A stretch of DNA of 12,299 bases from SIG480 sp045649265 (lineage in GTDB: Bacteria > Bacillota > Clostridia > Oscillospirales > JAAYXM01): the NCBI GenBank assembly GCA_045649265.1, contig JAZRPO010000003.1, positions 1 to 12,299 of the forward strand, read 5' to 3'. Positions 4,903-12,299 of this stretch are shown here, piece by piece. Below the pieces are notes generated by a model. That model saw only the letters and a list, made by a program, of their open reading frames with translations. It made no database searches and had not been told where the DNA came from. A program made the position numbers and the translations under genes. Positions within the stretch are counted from its first letter, which is position 1, and every line of letters starts with the position of its first letter.

Positions 4903-7508
4903 GTTTTAGTTATCCTGCCAGATGCGATAAGGCTCTTACGGATATAAACTTCACAGTAAATCAAGGCGAATTTGTTCTGCTTTGCGGCAAATCGGGATGT
5001 GGAAAAACTACACTTTTAAGATTATTAAAATCATCGCTTGCACCACACGGCGAAATAAGCGGAAATATCTATTTTAACGGCAAATCTCTTGCTGACTATG
5101 ACACCAAAGAACAAGCATCGGGCATTGGCTTTGTAATGCAGAATCCTGACAATCAGATTGTAACCGATAAGGTATGGCATGAGCTTGCATTTGGTTTGGA
5201 AAGTCTTGGATACAAACAAACCGAAATAAGAACAAGAGTGTCCGAAATGGCATCATTTTTTGGGATACAGACTTGGTTTTATAAAAAGGTAACAGAGCTT
5301 TCGGGCGGACAGAAACAGCTGTTAAACCTTGCATCAGTAATGGCAATGCAGCCGTCTGTTCTCATATTGGACGAGCCTACAAGTCAGCTTGATCCCATCG
5401 CCGCAGGAGAGTTTATGAAAACTTTAGAGAGGATTAACCGCGAGCTTGGAACAACCGTTATTCTCACCGAGCATCGTTTGGAAGATGCTTTCCCAATGGC
5501 TGATCGGGTTATCGTTATGGATGAGGGCAAAATCATTGCTGATGAAACCCCAAATGAGGTTGGAAAAATCCTCAAAGCCAAAAATCATGATATGTATAAA
5601 GCGCTTCCAACTCCGATTAAAGTTCACGGTGAAGTGGTAAATGCTTTACCTTGTCCTCTGACCGTCAGAGAAGGCAGGACATGGCTTGAAGATTATTCAA
5701 GAGAAAACACTTTGAATCCTAATGTTATTCCTGATGATGACTTAAAAGAAAATAACGATACCGTTATTGAAATGAAAGACGCTTGGTTCAGATACGAAAA
5801 AGAAATGCCTGATGTCGTGAAGGGATTTAATTTAAGTGTTAATAAAGGCGAATTGCTTTGTCTTGTGGGGGGTAACGGAACCGGAAAAACAACTGCACTT
5901 TCGCTTATATCAGGTCTTAACATACCATACAGAGGAGATATTTTGATTAAAGGGCAAAGCATCTCGCAAATCAAGAATTTGTATAACGGACTGCTTGGCG
6001 TTCTTCCTCAGAATCCGCAGAGTGTGTTTGTGAAGAAAACAGTCTACCTCGACTTAATGGAAATGCTCTCCGATAAGAAACTTGCAAAAGAAGAAAAAGA
6101 AAAAAAGGTACAAAATATATCTGCACTTTGCAAAATCGAAAATCTTTTAGACTCACATCCATATGATTTGTCAGGCGGCGAACAACAGAGAGCAGCACTT
6201 GCAAAAATACTTCTTATGGAGCCTGAGATTCTGCTTTTAGATGAGCCGACAAAAGGAATGGATGCACACTTCAAAGAGAAATTTGCGGATATTCTTTTAG
6301 ACTTAAAAGCAAACGGCGTTACCATTCTTATGGTATCTCACGATATAGAGTTCTCGGCAGAATATGCCGACAAATGTGCCCTTGTGTTTGATGGAAGCAT
6401 AACATCTGTTGATACGCCGAGAGAGTTTTTTAAGGGTAAAAACTTCTATACCACATCTGCAAATCGTATGGCAAGAACCAGGCTTCCGGATGCTGTTTTG
6501 GCAAAAGATATAATCCTTGCTTGTGGTGGCAAAGTCGAAAATAAAGACACACAATCAAGAAATATAAAATTGTATACAGCTCAAACCGAAATCAAACCAC
6601 AAAAAGAAAAGGTAAAAAAACTGACACCTGCAAGAATTGTCATCGGTAGCATATTTGCTGCACTCTTTGTTTTGACAACAATATTGAGTTATATGAAGTC
6701 ATATCTTTTGCAGATAATTTCGATAGTTGAATTTGCTGCTATGTGTTTATGCTTCTTTCCGCAAAAGGACATCGGAATAGCTGTAATACAAGTTCCTAAG
6801 TCAGACAGAAAACTGACAAAAAGAACACTTATGGCAACTTTCCTGATACTTCTTTTAATACCGCTGACAATTTACATTGGCATTTCCTTCTTGGGGGACA
6901 GAAAGTATTATTTTACAAGCCTTTTAATCATACTTGAAACGATGATACCGTTTTGTATGATGTTTGAGTCAAGAAAGCCAAAAGCAAGAGAGCTTATCGT
7001 GATAAGTGTATTGTGTGCTATTGCAGTTTCAGGCAGGGCTGCATTCTTTATGCTGCCGCAGTTCAAACCCGTTGTTGCACTTGTTATCATTGCAGGTGTA
7101 GCTTTTGGTGGTGAAACGGGATTTTTAGTAGGGTCGGTTACCGGATTTGTTTCAAATTTTTTCTTTGGACAAGGAACGTGGACACCGTGGCAGATGTTTG
7201 CTTTTGGTATCATCGGTTTTATCGCAGGAATACTTTTCAAAAAGGGATTTCTTCGCAAAACCAAAGCATCCCTTTGTATCTTTGGCTTTATTGCAACACT
7301 TGTGATATACGGTGGCATTATGAATCCTGCATCCGTAATAATGTATCAGGCTAATCCTACAAAGGCAATGGTAATCTCTGCATACATTATGGGCATACCA
7401 TTTGACTTAATCCATGCACTCGGAACAGCCTTCTTCCTTTGGTTCATATCCGAGCCTATGATAGACAAGCTTGAAAGAATCAAAGTTAAATATGGGTTGA
7501 TAGAATAA
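4875..7508 (+). CDS. Fused ECF transporter EcfA-EcfA'-S protein (two ATPases, four extra membrane helices, CbrT-like S component)
   Basis: This 877-residue protein carries two complete ABC ATPase domains. The first has Walker A GKSGCGKT (38-45), Q-loop Gln89, signature LSGGQ (142-146), Walker B with Glu167 and switch His200. The second has GGNGTGKT (332-339), Gln379, LSGGE (432-436), Glu457 and His489. After a soluble linker come about four membrane helices (roughly 583-607, 608-628, 651-674, 679-697). A six-helix S component follows (about 705-862), including a G-x-E-x-G-F-x-x-G segment and NFFFGQGTWTPWQ (761-773), which resembles vitamin S components of the CbrT (cobalamin) type. The ATG at 4875 has an ideal GGGAGGTGAG just upstream; an in-frame TTG at 4860 would add five residues and bury that site. 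The riboswitch makes a corrinoid the most likely cargo. A, A' and S are usually separate proteins, so this fusion is uncommon. No inactivating change is visible in either ATPase. Confidence 0.88.
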   Translation: MESFKVKNLSFSYPARCDKALTDINFTVNQGEFVLLCGKSGCGKTTLLRLLKSSLAPHGEISGNIYFNGKSLADYDTKEQASGIGFVMQNPDNQIVTDKVWHELAFGLESLGYKQTEIRTRVSEMASFFGIQTWFYKKVTELSGGQKQLLNLASVMAMQPSVLILDEPTSQLDPIAAGEFMKTLERINRELGTTVILTEHRLEDAFPMADRVIVMDEGKIIADETPNEVGKILKAKNHDMYKALPTPIKVHGEVVNALPCPLTVREGRTWLEDYSRENTLNPNVIPDDDLKENNDTVIEMKDAWFRYEKEMPDVVKGFNLSVNKGELLCLVGGNGTGKTTALSLISGLNIPYRGDILIKGQSISQIKNLYNGLLGVLPQNPQSVFVKKTVYLDLMEMLSDKKLAKEEKEKKVQNISALCKIENLLDSHPYDLSGGEQQRAALAKILLMEPEILLLDEPTKGMDAHFKEKFADILLDLKANGVTILMVSHDIEFSAEYADKCALVFDGSITSVDTPREFFKGKNFYTTSANRMARTRLPDAVLAKDIILACGGKVENKDTQSRNIKLYTAQTEIKPQKEKVKKLTPARIVIGSIFAALFVLTTILSYMKSYLLQIISIVEFAAMCLCFFPQKDIGIAVIQVPKSDRKLTKRTLMATFLILLLIPLTIYIGISFLGDRKYYFTSLLIILETMIPFCMMFESRKPKARELIVISVLCAIAVSGRAAFFMLPQFKPVVALVIIAGVAFGGETGFLVGSVTGFVSNFFFGQGTWTPWQMFAFGIIGFIAGILFKKGFLRKTKASLCIFGFIATLVIYGGIMNPASVIMYQANPTKAMVISAYIMGIPFDLIHALGTAFFLWFISEPMIDKLERIKVKYGLIE

Positions 7509-7510
7509 AA

Positions 7511-7542
7511 TAGGGCTGTGGCGAGCTTCGCCACAGGCCTTG
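7511..7542. terminator. Shared convergent terminator
   Basis: Positions 7516-7524 pair perfectly with 7528-7536 (9 bp, GC-rich, 3-base loop), with a further GG/CC pairing possible outside a mismatch. It lies between the stop of the fused ECF gene (7508) and the stop of the minus-strand Cys-rich peptide gene (7543). Moderately T-rich runs follow on both strands, so it probably ends both operons. Confidence 0.65.
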
Positions 7543-7677
7543 TTATTTACATTTGTTACACCGGGAGCAATCCCCGCAGCAGGAGCGGCCATTCTTTTTT
7601 CTCCTGACCGCAAGCACTACTGCAAAAATCACAGCCACCACAAGTATCTTAATTACCGCAAGATCATAAACCGTCAT
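7543..7677 (-). CDS. FeoB-associated Cys-rich small membrane protein
   Basis: The 44-residue peptide has one membrane helix (about 5-24, rich in Val, Ile and Ala), a basic stretch RRKK (25-28), and a Cys cluster at 33, 34, 37, 40 and 43 in a CC-x2-C-x2-C-x2-C pattern. This is the layout of the FeoB-associated Cys-rich membrane protein family often encoded right after feoB in Clostridia. It may help in Fe(II) handling or in assembling the transporter, but its function is not established. The ATG overlaps the feoB stop as ATGA, with GGGAG 9 bases upstream. A longer reading frame through the same Cys cluster starts inside feoB and is not needed. The gene is short enough to be missed by automatic annotation. 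Confidence 0.85.
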   Translation of the reverse strand: MTVYDLAVIKILVVAVIFAVVLAVRRKKNGRSCCGDCSRCNKCK

Positions 7678-9683
7678 AAAATCGCACTCCCGACTGCATA
7701 TACAAGATACGCCACCATCCAAGCGACTGCACATTGCAGAATTACAACGCCTATCGTAGCAGCTGTGCTTCTGAACTCTCTCCTGAGAGTTGCAACTGCG
7801 GCAATACATGGGGTATAGAGCAGCGTAAATACAAGAAAGCTTGCTGCCGAAGCCGGAGTGAAGATCAAAGACAGCGCAACATTCAGATTTGACATACCGG
7901 TTCCAAGAAGAACTGAAAGGCTTGAAACGACTGCCTCCTTTGCAGAAAAGCCTGAAATGAGCGCAGTTGCAACTCTCCAATCATCAAACCCTATCGGACG
8001 AAGAATTGGTGCAATAAACCGTCCTATGAGCGCAAGCAAACTGTCAGAGCTGTTTGCAACTACGTTGAGGCGCGCATCAAAGGTCTGCAAAAACCAGATT
8101 ATGATTGTTGCAAATAAAATTATTGTAAATGCCCGCTCTATAAAATCGCGCGCCTTTTCCCAAAGAAGAAGCGCAACGCTTTTTGGCGACGGCATTCTGT
8201 AATTCGGAAGCTCCATAACAAACGGAACGGGGTTACCTCGGAAAGCTGTCTTTTTTAAAACACACGCCAGGGCTATCGAAAGAATTATCCCCAATATGTA
8301 GAGAGCCGTCATCACGAGCGTACTGTTGCCCGGGAAAAATGCCGCTGCAAAAACTGAATAAATCGGAATTTTTGCAGAGCAGCTCATATACGGAGTCAGA
8401 AGAATTGTCATCTTTCTGTCACGGTCAGATGAAACCGTGCGCGTTGCCATAATAGCAGGAACCGTACATCCAAAGCCTATGAGCATCGGCACAAAGCTCT
8501 TCCCCGACAGTCCGATTTTGCGAAGCGGCTTATCCATAAAAAATGCGACTCTTGCCATATATCCCGTATCTTCAAGAATTGAAAGGAAGAAAAATAAGGT
8601 GACAACGAGTGGCAGGAAGGAAAGAACACTTCCCACTCCCGCAAATATACCGTCAATAACGAGGCTGTGGATTACCGGGTTTATGCCGTAGCTTTTAAGA
8701 AAAGCATCGCACACAGACGTTATGTAGTCAATCCCTGAGCTCATAAGGTCAGACAAATATGCACCGATTACTCCGAAGGTGAGCCAGAACACAAGCACCA
8801 TAATCCCGATAAAAACAGGAATCGCCGTGTATTTACCTGTGAGGATTTTATCAATTTTCAATGAGCGAAGCCTTTCTCTGCTTTCGCCACCCTTTACAAC
8901 GCAATCCAAAACAACCTTTTCGATAAAGGCATAGCGCATATCAGCAATGGCAGCGTTGCGGTCAAGCCCGCCTTCTTCCTCCATCTCAACTACGCAGTGT
9001 TCGATGAGCTCTTGTTCGTTTGCTCGGAGCTCAAGGCGGTCTTTCAGCTCATCATCTCCCTCAATCAGCTTTACGGTAGCAAATCTCGGTGGAATCCCTA
9101 TCCTCTCCGCATGGTCTTCTATAACGTGTGTTACTGCGTGAATACATCGGTGAACAGGAGATGAAGACGAGCAAAAGTCATACACGCGCGGAAGCGTTTT
9201 TAACTTTGCGGTAATTAATGCTTGTCTTATTAGCTCGGAAACGCCTTCACCTCTTACGGCGCTTATCGGAACAACCGGGATACCGAGCGCATTGCTCAAT
9301 TTTTCAGTATCAATCGACCCGTTATTTGCACGGACCTCGTCCATCATATTAAGCGCGAGCACCATGGGAACACGAAGCTCTAAAAGCTGCAACGTGAGAT
9401 AGAGATTTCTCTCAATATTGGTTGCATCGACTATATTTATGATAGCATCGGGTTTTTGGTTTAAGATGAAATCGCGAGCTATATTCTCCTCCTGAGTATA
9501 TGGGCGAAGCGAATAAATACCCGGAAGGTCAACAACCGTGCAGGCCTTATGACCTTTTAGCTCTCCGCTTTTTTGGTCAACAGTAACGCCGGGAAAATTC
9601 CCGACGTGCTGATTTGAGCCAGTAAGCACGTTGAAAAGTGTAGTTTTTCCGCAATTCTGATTGCCTGCAAGCGCTAAAATCAT
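7674..9683 (-). CDS. feoB: Ferrous iron transporter FeoB
   Basis: This 669-residue protein is the inner-membrane Fe(II) importer with an N-terminal G domain. The G1 motif is GNQNCGKTT (7-15), with Thr34 in the G2 region, G3 DLPG (52-55), G4 NMMD (112-115) and G5 SAVRG (141-145). A helical spacer reaches about 280, and two Gate-type membrane halves follow. The first contains GFGCTVPAI (403-411) and the second FSAKEAVVSS (579-588), the conserved pore motifs of the family. The length is normal for clostridial FeoB. The ATG overlaps the feoA stop (ATGA), and the stop overlaps the start of the Cys-rich peptide, so the three genes are co-translated. No clear iron-regulator operator was found near feoA. 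Confidence 0.97.
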   Translation of the reverse strand: MILALAGNQNCGKTTLFNVLTGSNQHVGNFPGVTVDQKSGELKGHKACTVVDLPGIYSLRPYTQEENIARDFILNQKPDAIINIVDATNIERNLYLTLQLLELRVPMVLALNMMDEVRANNGSIDTEKLSNALGIPVVPISAVRGEGVSELIRQALITAKLKTLPRVYDFCSSSSPVHRCIHAVTHVIEDHAERIGIPPRFATVKLIEGDDELKDRLELRANEQELIEHCVVEMEEEGGLDRNAAIADMRYAFIEKVVLDCVVKGGESRERLRSLKIDKILTGKYTAIPVFIGIMVLVFWLTFGVIGAYLSDLMSSGIDYITSVCDAFLKSYGINPVIHSLVIDGIFAGVGSVLSFLPLVVTLFFFLSILEDTGYMARVAFFMDKPLRKIGLSGKSFVPMLIGFGCTVPAIMATRTVSSDRDRKMTILLTPYMSCSAKIPIYSVFAAAFFPGNSTLVMTALYILGIILSIALACVLKKTAFRGNPVPFVMELPNYRMPSPKSVALLLWEKARDFIERAFTIILFATIIIWFLQTFDARLNVVANSSDSLLALIGRFIAPILRPIGFDDWRVATALISGFSAKEAVVSSLSVLLGTGMSNLNVALSLIFTPASAASFLVFTLLYTPCIAAVATLRREFRSTAATIGVVILQCAVAWMVAYLVYAVGSAIL

Positions 9684-9916
9684 CTGGCCAAAAGCTCCCT
9701 TTCCACTTCAATTTTTCCGGCATCCTCCAAACGCAGAGTAAGCTCATAACCACGAACACGGATTTCCATGGGGTCACCCATGGGTGCTACTTTTATGAGA
9801 GTAACCCGGGTTTTGGGGATAAGCCCCATATCAAGGAGGCGACAGCGCAGAGCGCCCTCGCCTCCAACTGCGGAGATTATTGCACTTTCTCCGATTTTAA
9901 GTTTATCAAGTGTCAT
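9680..9916 (-). CDS. feoA: Ferrous iron transport protein FeoA
   Basis: The 78-residue cytoplasmic protein has the SH3-like FeoA fold pattern. It opens with LDKLKIGESAII, continues through RCRLLDMGLIPKTRV (25-39) and the IRVRGYELTLR strand pair (52-62), and ends in a short charged tail. FeoA binds FeoB and is needed for Fe(II) uptake. The ATG at 9916 is preceded by GAGAGGA about 9 bases upstream, within the 20-base gap after the acetyltransferase gene. The stop overlaps the feoB start by 4 bases. Confidence 0.95.
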   Translation of the reverse strand: MTLDKLKIGESAIISAVGGEGALRCRLLDMGLIPKTRVTLIKVAPMGDPMEIRVRGYELTLRLEDAGKIEVERELLAR

Positions 9917-9936
9917 TTTCGCGCATCCTCTCTTTT

Positions 9937-10509
9937 TCAGCGCCTTAATTCAAAATATACTGTGTCGATTCCCACACCCCGGTCATCCTTTATTCGCTGT
10001 GCTTCGCAAAAACCAAATTTACCGAGAATTTTAATGTGTGCAGCATTTGTTGACCAGGTGCGTGTAAACACATTTTTTTCGGGATAGCAAGCATTGAAAA
10101 GATAATCATACATTTTAACCGTCAGCCCCATCCCACGCGAATCGGGATGCAGAACGAGAGTGGACAGATAGATATTGGGAAGATCCGCTTCCGAAAAATT
10201 CCCCCATGCCATGTCCTCTTTATATGAGACAAACCCCAAAAGCCGACCTTCACAGATTGCACAGAGAACCTCCTGCGACATCATTTCACCAAGATAGCTG
10301 TCTATTCCGTTTTTGCTCTCTCTGCCCGGCTTTACGCTCAAATCGTTCTGGGTTGTCGAGCTTCTTTGAGACAGTGGCGGAACAAACTCAGAATCGCACA
10401 GTGTCATAATCTCTGATATCTGCGAAATGTATTCTTCTTTTTTTGAAGAATCGAGAATTGAAAATTCAATGCTCTTTCTCAATTTATTTTCCCTTTCAAA
10501 AGAAATCAA
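9937..10509 (-). CDS. GNAT-family N-acetyltransferase
   Basis: The reading frame has 190 residues. The acetyl-CoA binding motif A is visible as LVLHPDSRGMGL (118-129), followed by a helix and by TWSTNAAHIKILGKFGF, a common GNAT motif B segment in which an Asn-x5-6-Leu-x3-Gly-Phe unit closes the CoA site. The substrate is unknown; the fold also occurs in amino-acid and small-molecule acetyltransferases. The frame opens with TTG at 10509, overlapping the stop of the gene before it (TTGA), with AAGGAG 14 bases upstream. A second TTG at 10482 has AAAGGG about 8 bases upstream and may be the true start (181 residues). It lies 20 bases before feoA, so it is probably co-transcribed with the iron genes, although no functional link is evident. 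Confidence 0.85.
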   Translation of the reverse strand: MISFERENKLRKSIEFSILDSSKKEEYISQISEIMTLCDSEFVPPLSQRSSTTQNDLSVKPGRESKNGIDSYLGEMMSQEVLCAICEGRLLGFVSYKEDMAWGNFSEADLPNIYLSTLVLHPDSRGMGLTVKMYDYLFNACYPEKNVFTRTWSTNAAHIKILGKFGFCEAQRIKDDRGVGIDTVYFELRR

Positions 10510-11855
10510 AGTGATAAAAGAAGCTCCTTCATTCCCTCAACAATAATGTCGTCTCCACCGGGTTTGAGGGATGAGCTTTTAGCCTCATAACCGCCCTCAT
10601 CATATGCTTTGCTGGTAGGGACATATCCACCGGCAGAATTTGTTATACATGTGAGAATTGTTGTTGCAAAGGGAGAGTCTTCACATATGCGTGTACCTAT
10701 CTCCGTGAACGCCTCGCCGCCGATGCCTGCAAACACAAATTCGCCCAGTTTTATTGCAGAAAGGAAGAACGGGAAAGAATCCGGGCCGTCTTTCAATCTT
10801 ATGATTCTCTCAGCTTCGGCTACAACCGTTGTAAGCTCCATCGCCTTATACGGAAGTTCGTTTGCACGGCCTGCATGGTAGAGATCGGAAATCTTCTTTG
10901 CCTCATCTAACCTATCGTTCTCCTGATGTGACGGAAGATCCACTCTCTTTGAACCGAAGCTTATTTTATCTACTTTCAACTCGTCTGTAATTGAGCAGAC
11001 TGACAAGACTGCGCCGGCAATAATTCTGCCCATATGCTCTGCGTGTTTTATGCTTCTCGGAACACTGTCAAAGTCTATCTTTGAGATTGCACTCTCTCCC
11101 GGAGTCGGATGAACATTAACATGGTTAACATCTCCCTGAGGCCCAAGCAGAAACATACATTTTGTATTCGGTACTGCTCTTTCAAGGATTGAGCATACGT
11201 ATCCGATAAAGTCATTGCTTATGTACTCTCCGCCGACAGAATCAGCGTGAGTGCCGAAGTTTACAAGGAAGATGTCGTCGCCATCTTCACGCGTAATCTT
11301 TATTAGCTTTACGGTTTCATTCGGAGTGCCGAGGGGATGGTCAATGTTTTCATTGTTAACGCCCGGATTTGTTGCAACGGAACCGTCCTTCATGCGGTAG
11401 CGGCGCACAAACGAAATATTCTTTGCTTCTGCATTTGCTGTGCCGAATTTTGCCTCTTTAAGGTCTGCGATAGCATAAATCACGGCATCGAGGACGCTTA
11501 AACACAAAAACTCATCGTATGCAGCCGTGCTTCTTCTTTCTGAGCCAAAGTCCTTTCCTACAATCGGGCCGGTATGAGTATGTGAGCAGTTTATAAAGAT
11601 GGCGTCTTTATCAATCCCTGTCGCCTCGTTAATTTTCGCCTTGAACATATCATAGTATTCCTGCGCGAGGATACACAAATCAACAGTTATGAGAACCGCT
11701 TTTTTCTCACCGTCATCAAACGCAACCGCTCTGGCATAAAGGTCATCCAGAACACCTTTGACGTTTCTCGGCTCGTAGTATCCTGATATGGGTGCATCAT
11801 AGTGAGGAGTGATGCAAACCCTTGAAAATCCTGCTTTCATGATAATGTTCATCAT
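10506..11855 (-). CDS. Neutral/alkaline ceramidase N-terminal-fold protein lacking the usual catalytic serine
   Basis: The 449-residue protein has no signal peptide or membrane helix. It resembles the N-terminal catalytic domain of neutral/alkaline non-lysosomal ceramidases. Features are GFSRVCITP near the start, the zinc-binding SHTHTGP (91-97), a second zinc-ligand region GTHAD (201-205), a later GGEAFTEIG block and an AGGYVPTSKAYDEGGYE block near the C-terminus, matching the Glu and Tyr zinc-ligand segments. Where ceramidases carry GDVSPN with the nucleophilic Ser, this protein has GPQGDVNH (238-245), Asn in place of Ser. It is therefore likely a metal-dependent hydrolase of another kind, substrate unknown. 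Two adjacent ATGs (11855, 11852) follow AGGGGG, and a third in-frame ATG is at 11840. It heads the minus-strand cluster and its stop overlaps the acetyltransferase start. Confidence 0.8.
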   Translation of the reverse strand: MMNIIMKAGFSRVCITPHYDAPISGYYEPRNVKGVLDDLYARAVAFDDGEKKAVLITVDLCILAQEYYDMFKAKINEATGIDKDAIFINCSHTHTGPIVGKDFGSERRSTAAYDEFLCLSVLDAVIYAIADLKEAKFGTANAEAKNISFVRRYRMKDGSVATNPGVNNENIDHPLGTPNETVKLIKITREDGDDIFLVNFGTHADSVGGEYISNDFIGYVCSILERAVPNTKCMFLLGPQGDVNHVNVHPTPGESAISKIDFDSVPRSIKHAEHMGRIIAGAVLSVCSITDELKVDKISFGSKRVDLPSHQENDRLDEAKKISDLYHAGRANELPYKAMELTTVVAEAERIIRLKDGPDSFPFFLSAIKLGEFVFAGIGGEAFTEIGTRICEDSPFATTILTCITNSAGGYVPTSKAYDEGGYEAKSSSLKPGGDDIIVEGMKELLLSL

Positions 11856-11884
11856 TATTTCCCCCTAAATTTATACATCTGCAT

Positions 11885-11911
11885 ATTATCATATTGTCTG
11901 AAAAATATCAA
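11885..11911 (-). promoter_or_regulatory. Candidate sigma-A promoter for the ceramidase-like/GNAT/feo cluster
   Basis: On the minus strand TTGATA (11911-11906) is followed after 15 bases by GATAAT (11890-11885), or after 17 bases by TAATAT. It lies about 30 bases before the start at 11855, the only sizeable gap upstream of the cluster. Spacing is short for the better -10 match, so the support is moderate to weak. Confidence 0.4.
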
Positions 11912-12006
11912 TACACTTTTTACCAATATTCAGAGTTTTTGCGGCTGGCCCAATTCTTCCGGCAACTTTCCGCCAGACTGTTTTTGGATTTTTTGCAAAC
12001 TTAAAC

Positions 12007-12034
12007 AATCAGGAAGGATTTTCCCTTCCTGATT
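12007..12034 (-). terminator. Hairpin terminator of the 2-oxoacid oxidoreductase gene
   Basis: Positions 12007-12017 pair perfectly with 12024-12034 (11 bp) around a 6-base loop. It starts about 7 bases after the stop of the gene at the right edge. On the minus strand the stem is followed by a short T-containing run rather than a clean T tract, so termination strength is uncertain. Confidence 0.65.
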
Positions 12035-12040
12035 AACGTT

Positions 12041-12299
12041 TTAGCCTTTGTATTGGATTCCTGCATTTATTGCTCTGAGGTTAACGTCAAGGAGATTTGC
12101 GCGCTTTGCTGAAACAACCTTCCCGAGAGCGTCCTCGAGATTGTCGGTTCTCATGCCGCATTCCTTCATGAGCTTACCTGTGATGATCATATTCGCAAGT
12201 GTCGGAGCTTCCATCTCCTGCGCCATTTTTGTTGCAGGAATATAGAAGACCTTGACATCGTCGCGCTTAACCTTGCGCTCGATAAGAGTTGAGTCAACA
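12041..12299 (-). CDS. 2-oxoacid:acceptor (ferredoxin) oxidoreductase gamma subunit, C-terminal part
   Basis: Only the last 85 residues lie in the window; the gene continues past the right edge. The frame reads V-D-S-T-L-I at the edge, then VFYIPATKMAQEM, PTLANMIITGKL, and a C-terminal NLRAINAGIQYKG. This matches the end of the gamma subunit (catalytic-domain type) of the pyruvate/2-oxoglutarate/branched-chain 2-oxoacid:ferredoxin oxidoreductases, with the Ile-Pro-Ala-Thr and Ala-Asn-Met segments that recur in the family. These enzymes oxidise 2-oxoacids to acyl-CoA with ferredoxin in anaerobes. Which 2-oxoacid is used cannot be told from this fragment. An ATG at 12226 lies inside the conserved domain and is not the true start. 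Confidence 0.85.
   Translation of the reverse strand, partial: VDSTLIERKVKRDDVKVFYIPATKMAQEMEAPTLANMIITGKLMKECGMRTDNLEDALGKVVSAKRANLLDVNLRAINAGIQYKG

Noticed and set aside
6908..7318. 136-codon minus-strand frame opposite the ECF fusion
   Set aside because: It is an antisense shadow of the S-component coding region with no ribosome site or recognisable domain.
7543..7980. Longer 145-codon minus-strand frame containing the Cys-rich peptide
   Set aside because: Most of it runs out of frame through feoB. Only the last 44 codons, with their own GGGAG site and ATGA overlap, match a known small family.
1..12299. CRISPR arrays, insertion sequences or phage genes
   Set aside because: No regularly spaced repeats, transposase or integrase motifs were seen. 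The tRNA-like remnant at the left edge is the only hint of past integration.

Overview
The window looks like a low-to-moderate GC, anaerobic, single-membrane Clostridia-type chromosome (Bacillota). The supporting signs are strong GGAGG-type ribosome binding sites, an S-layer-homology (SLH) surface protein, a lipoprotein, an ECF-type vitamin transporter, a FeoAB ferrous iron importer and the end of a 2-oxoacid:ferredoxin-type oxidoreductase. No species can be named from the sequence alone.

Layout. Positions 1-97 hold a strong hairpin terminator next to the 3' part of a degenerate tRNA-like element on the minus strand. An AT-rich non-coding stretch with candidate promoters follows. Positions about 497-715 are a cobalamin (B12) riboswitch, with an intrinsic terminator at 823-867 as its expression platform. 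It precedes a tightly packed plus-strand operon (930-7508) of four genes: (1) a secreted SLH-anchored protein with a beta domain, an Ig-like domain and an alpha/alpha-toroid; (2) a lipoprotein with a DUF4430 (transcobalamin C-terminal-like) domain; (3) the ECF transmembrane coupling protein EcfT; (4) a fusion protein carrying two ECF ATPases, four additional membrane helices and a CbrT-like S component. A shared convergent terminator (7511-7542) ends it.

The minus strand then carries, in transcription order, a neutral-ceramidase-fold protein, a GNAT acetyltransferase, feoA, feoB and a 44-residue Cys-rich FeoB-associated membrane peptide (11855 down to 7543). Genes overlap by 4 bases or are separated by about 20, which suggests one transcript. 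Past another hairpin terminator, the right edge holds the C-terminal 85 residues of a 2-oxoacid:acceptor oxidoreductase gamma subunit, also on the minus strand.

Main interpretation. The plus-strand operon reads as a complete, B12-repressed cobalamin capture and import system for a Gram-positive cell. The two extracellular proteins contain the two kinds of fold that make up animal intrinsic factor and transcobalamin (an alpha/alpha toroid and a DUF4430-like beta domain). One is tethered to the cell wall by SLH repeats and the other to the membrane by a lipid, and both could hand corrinoid to a dedicated ECF transporter. The riboswitch and transporter parts are well supported; cobalamin binding by the surface proteins is inferred from fold resemblance and context.
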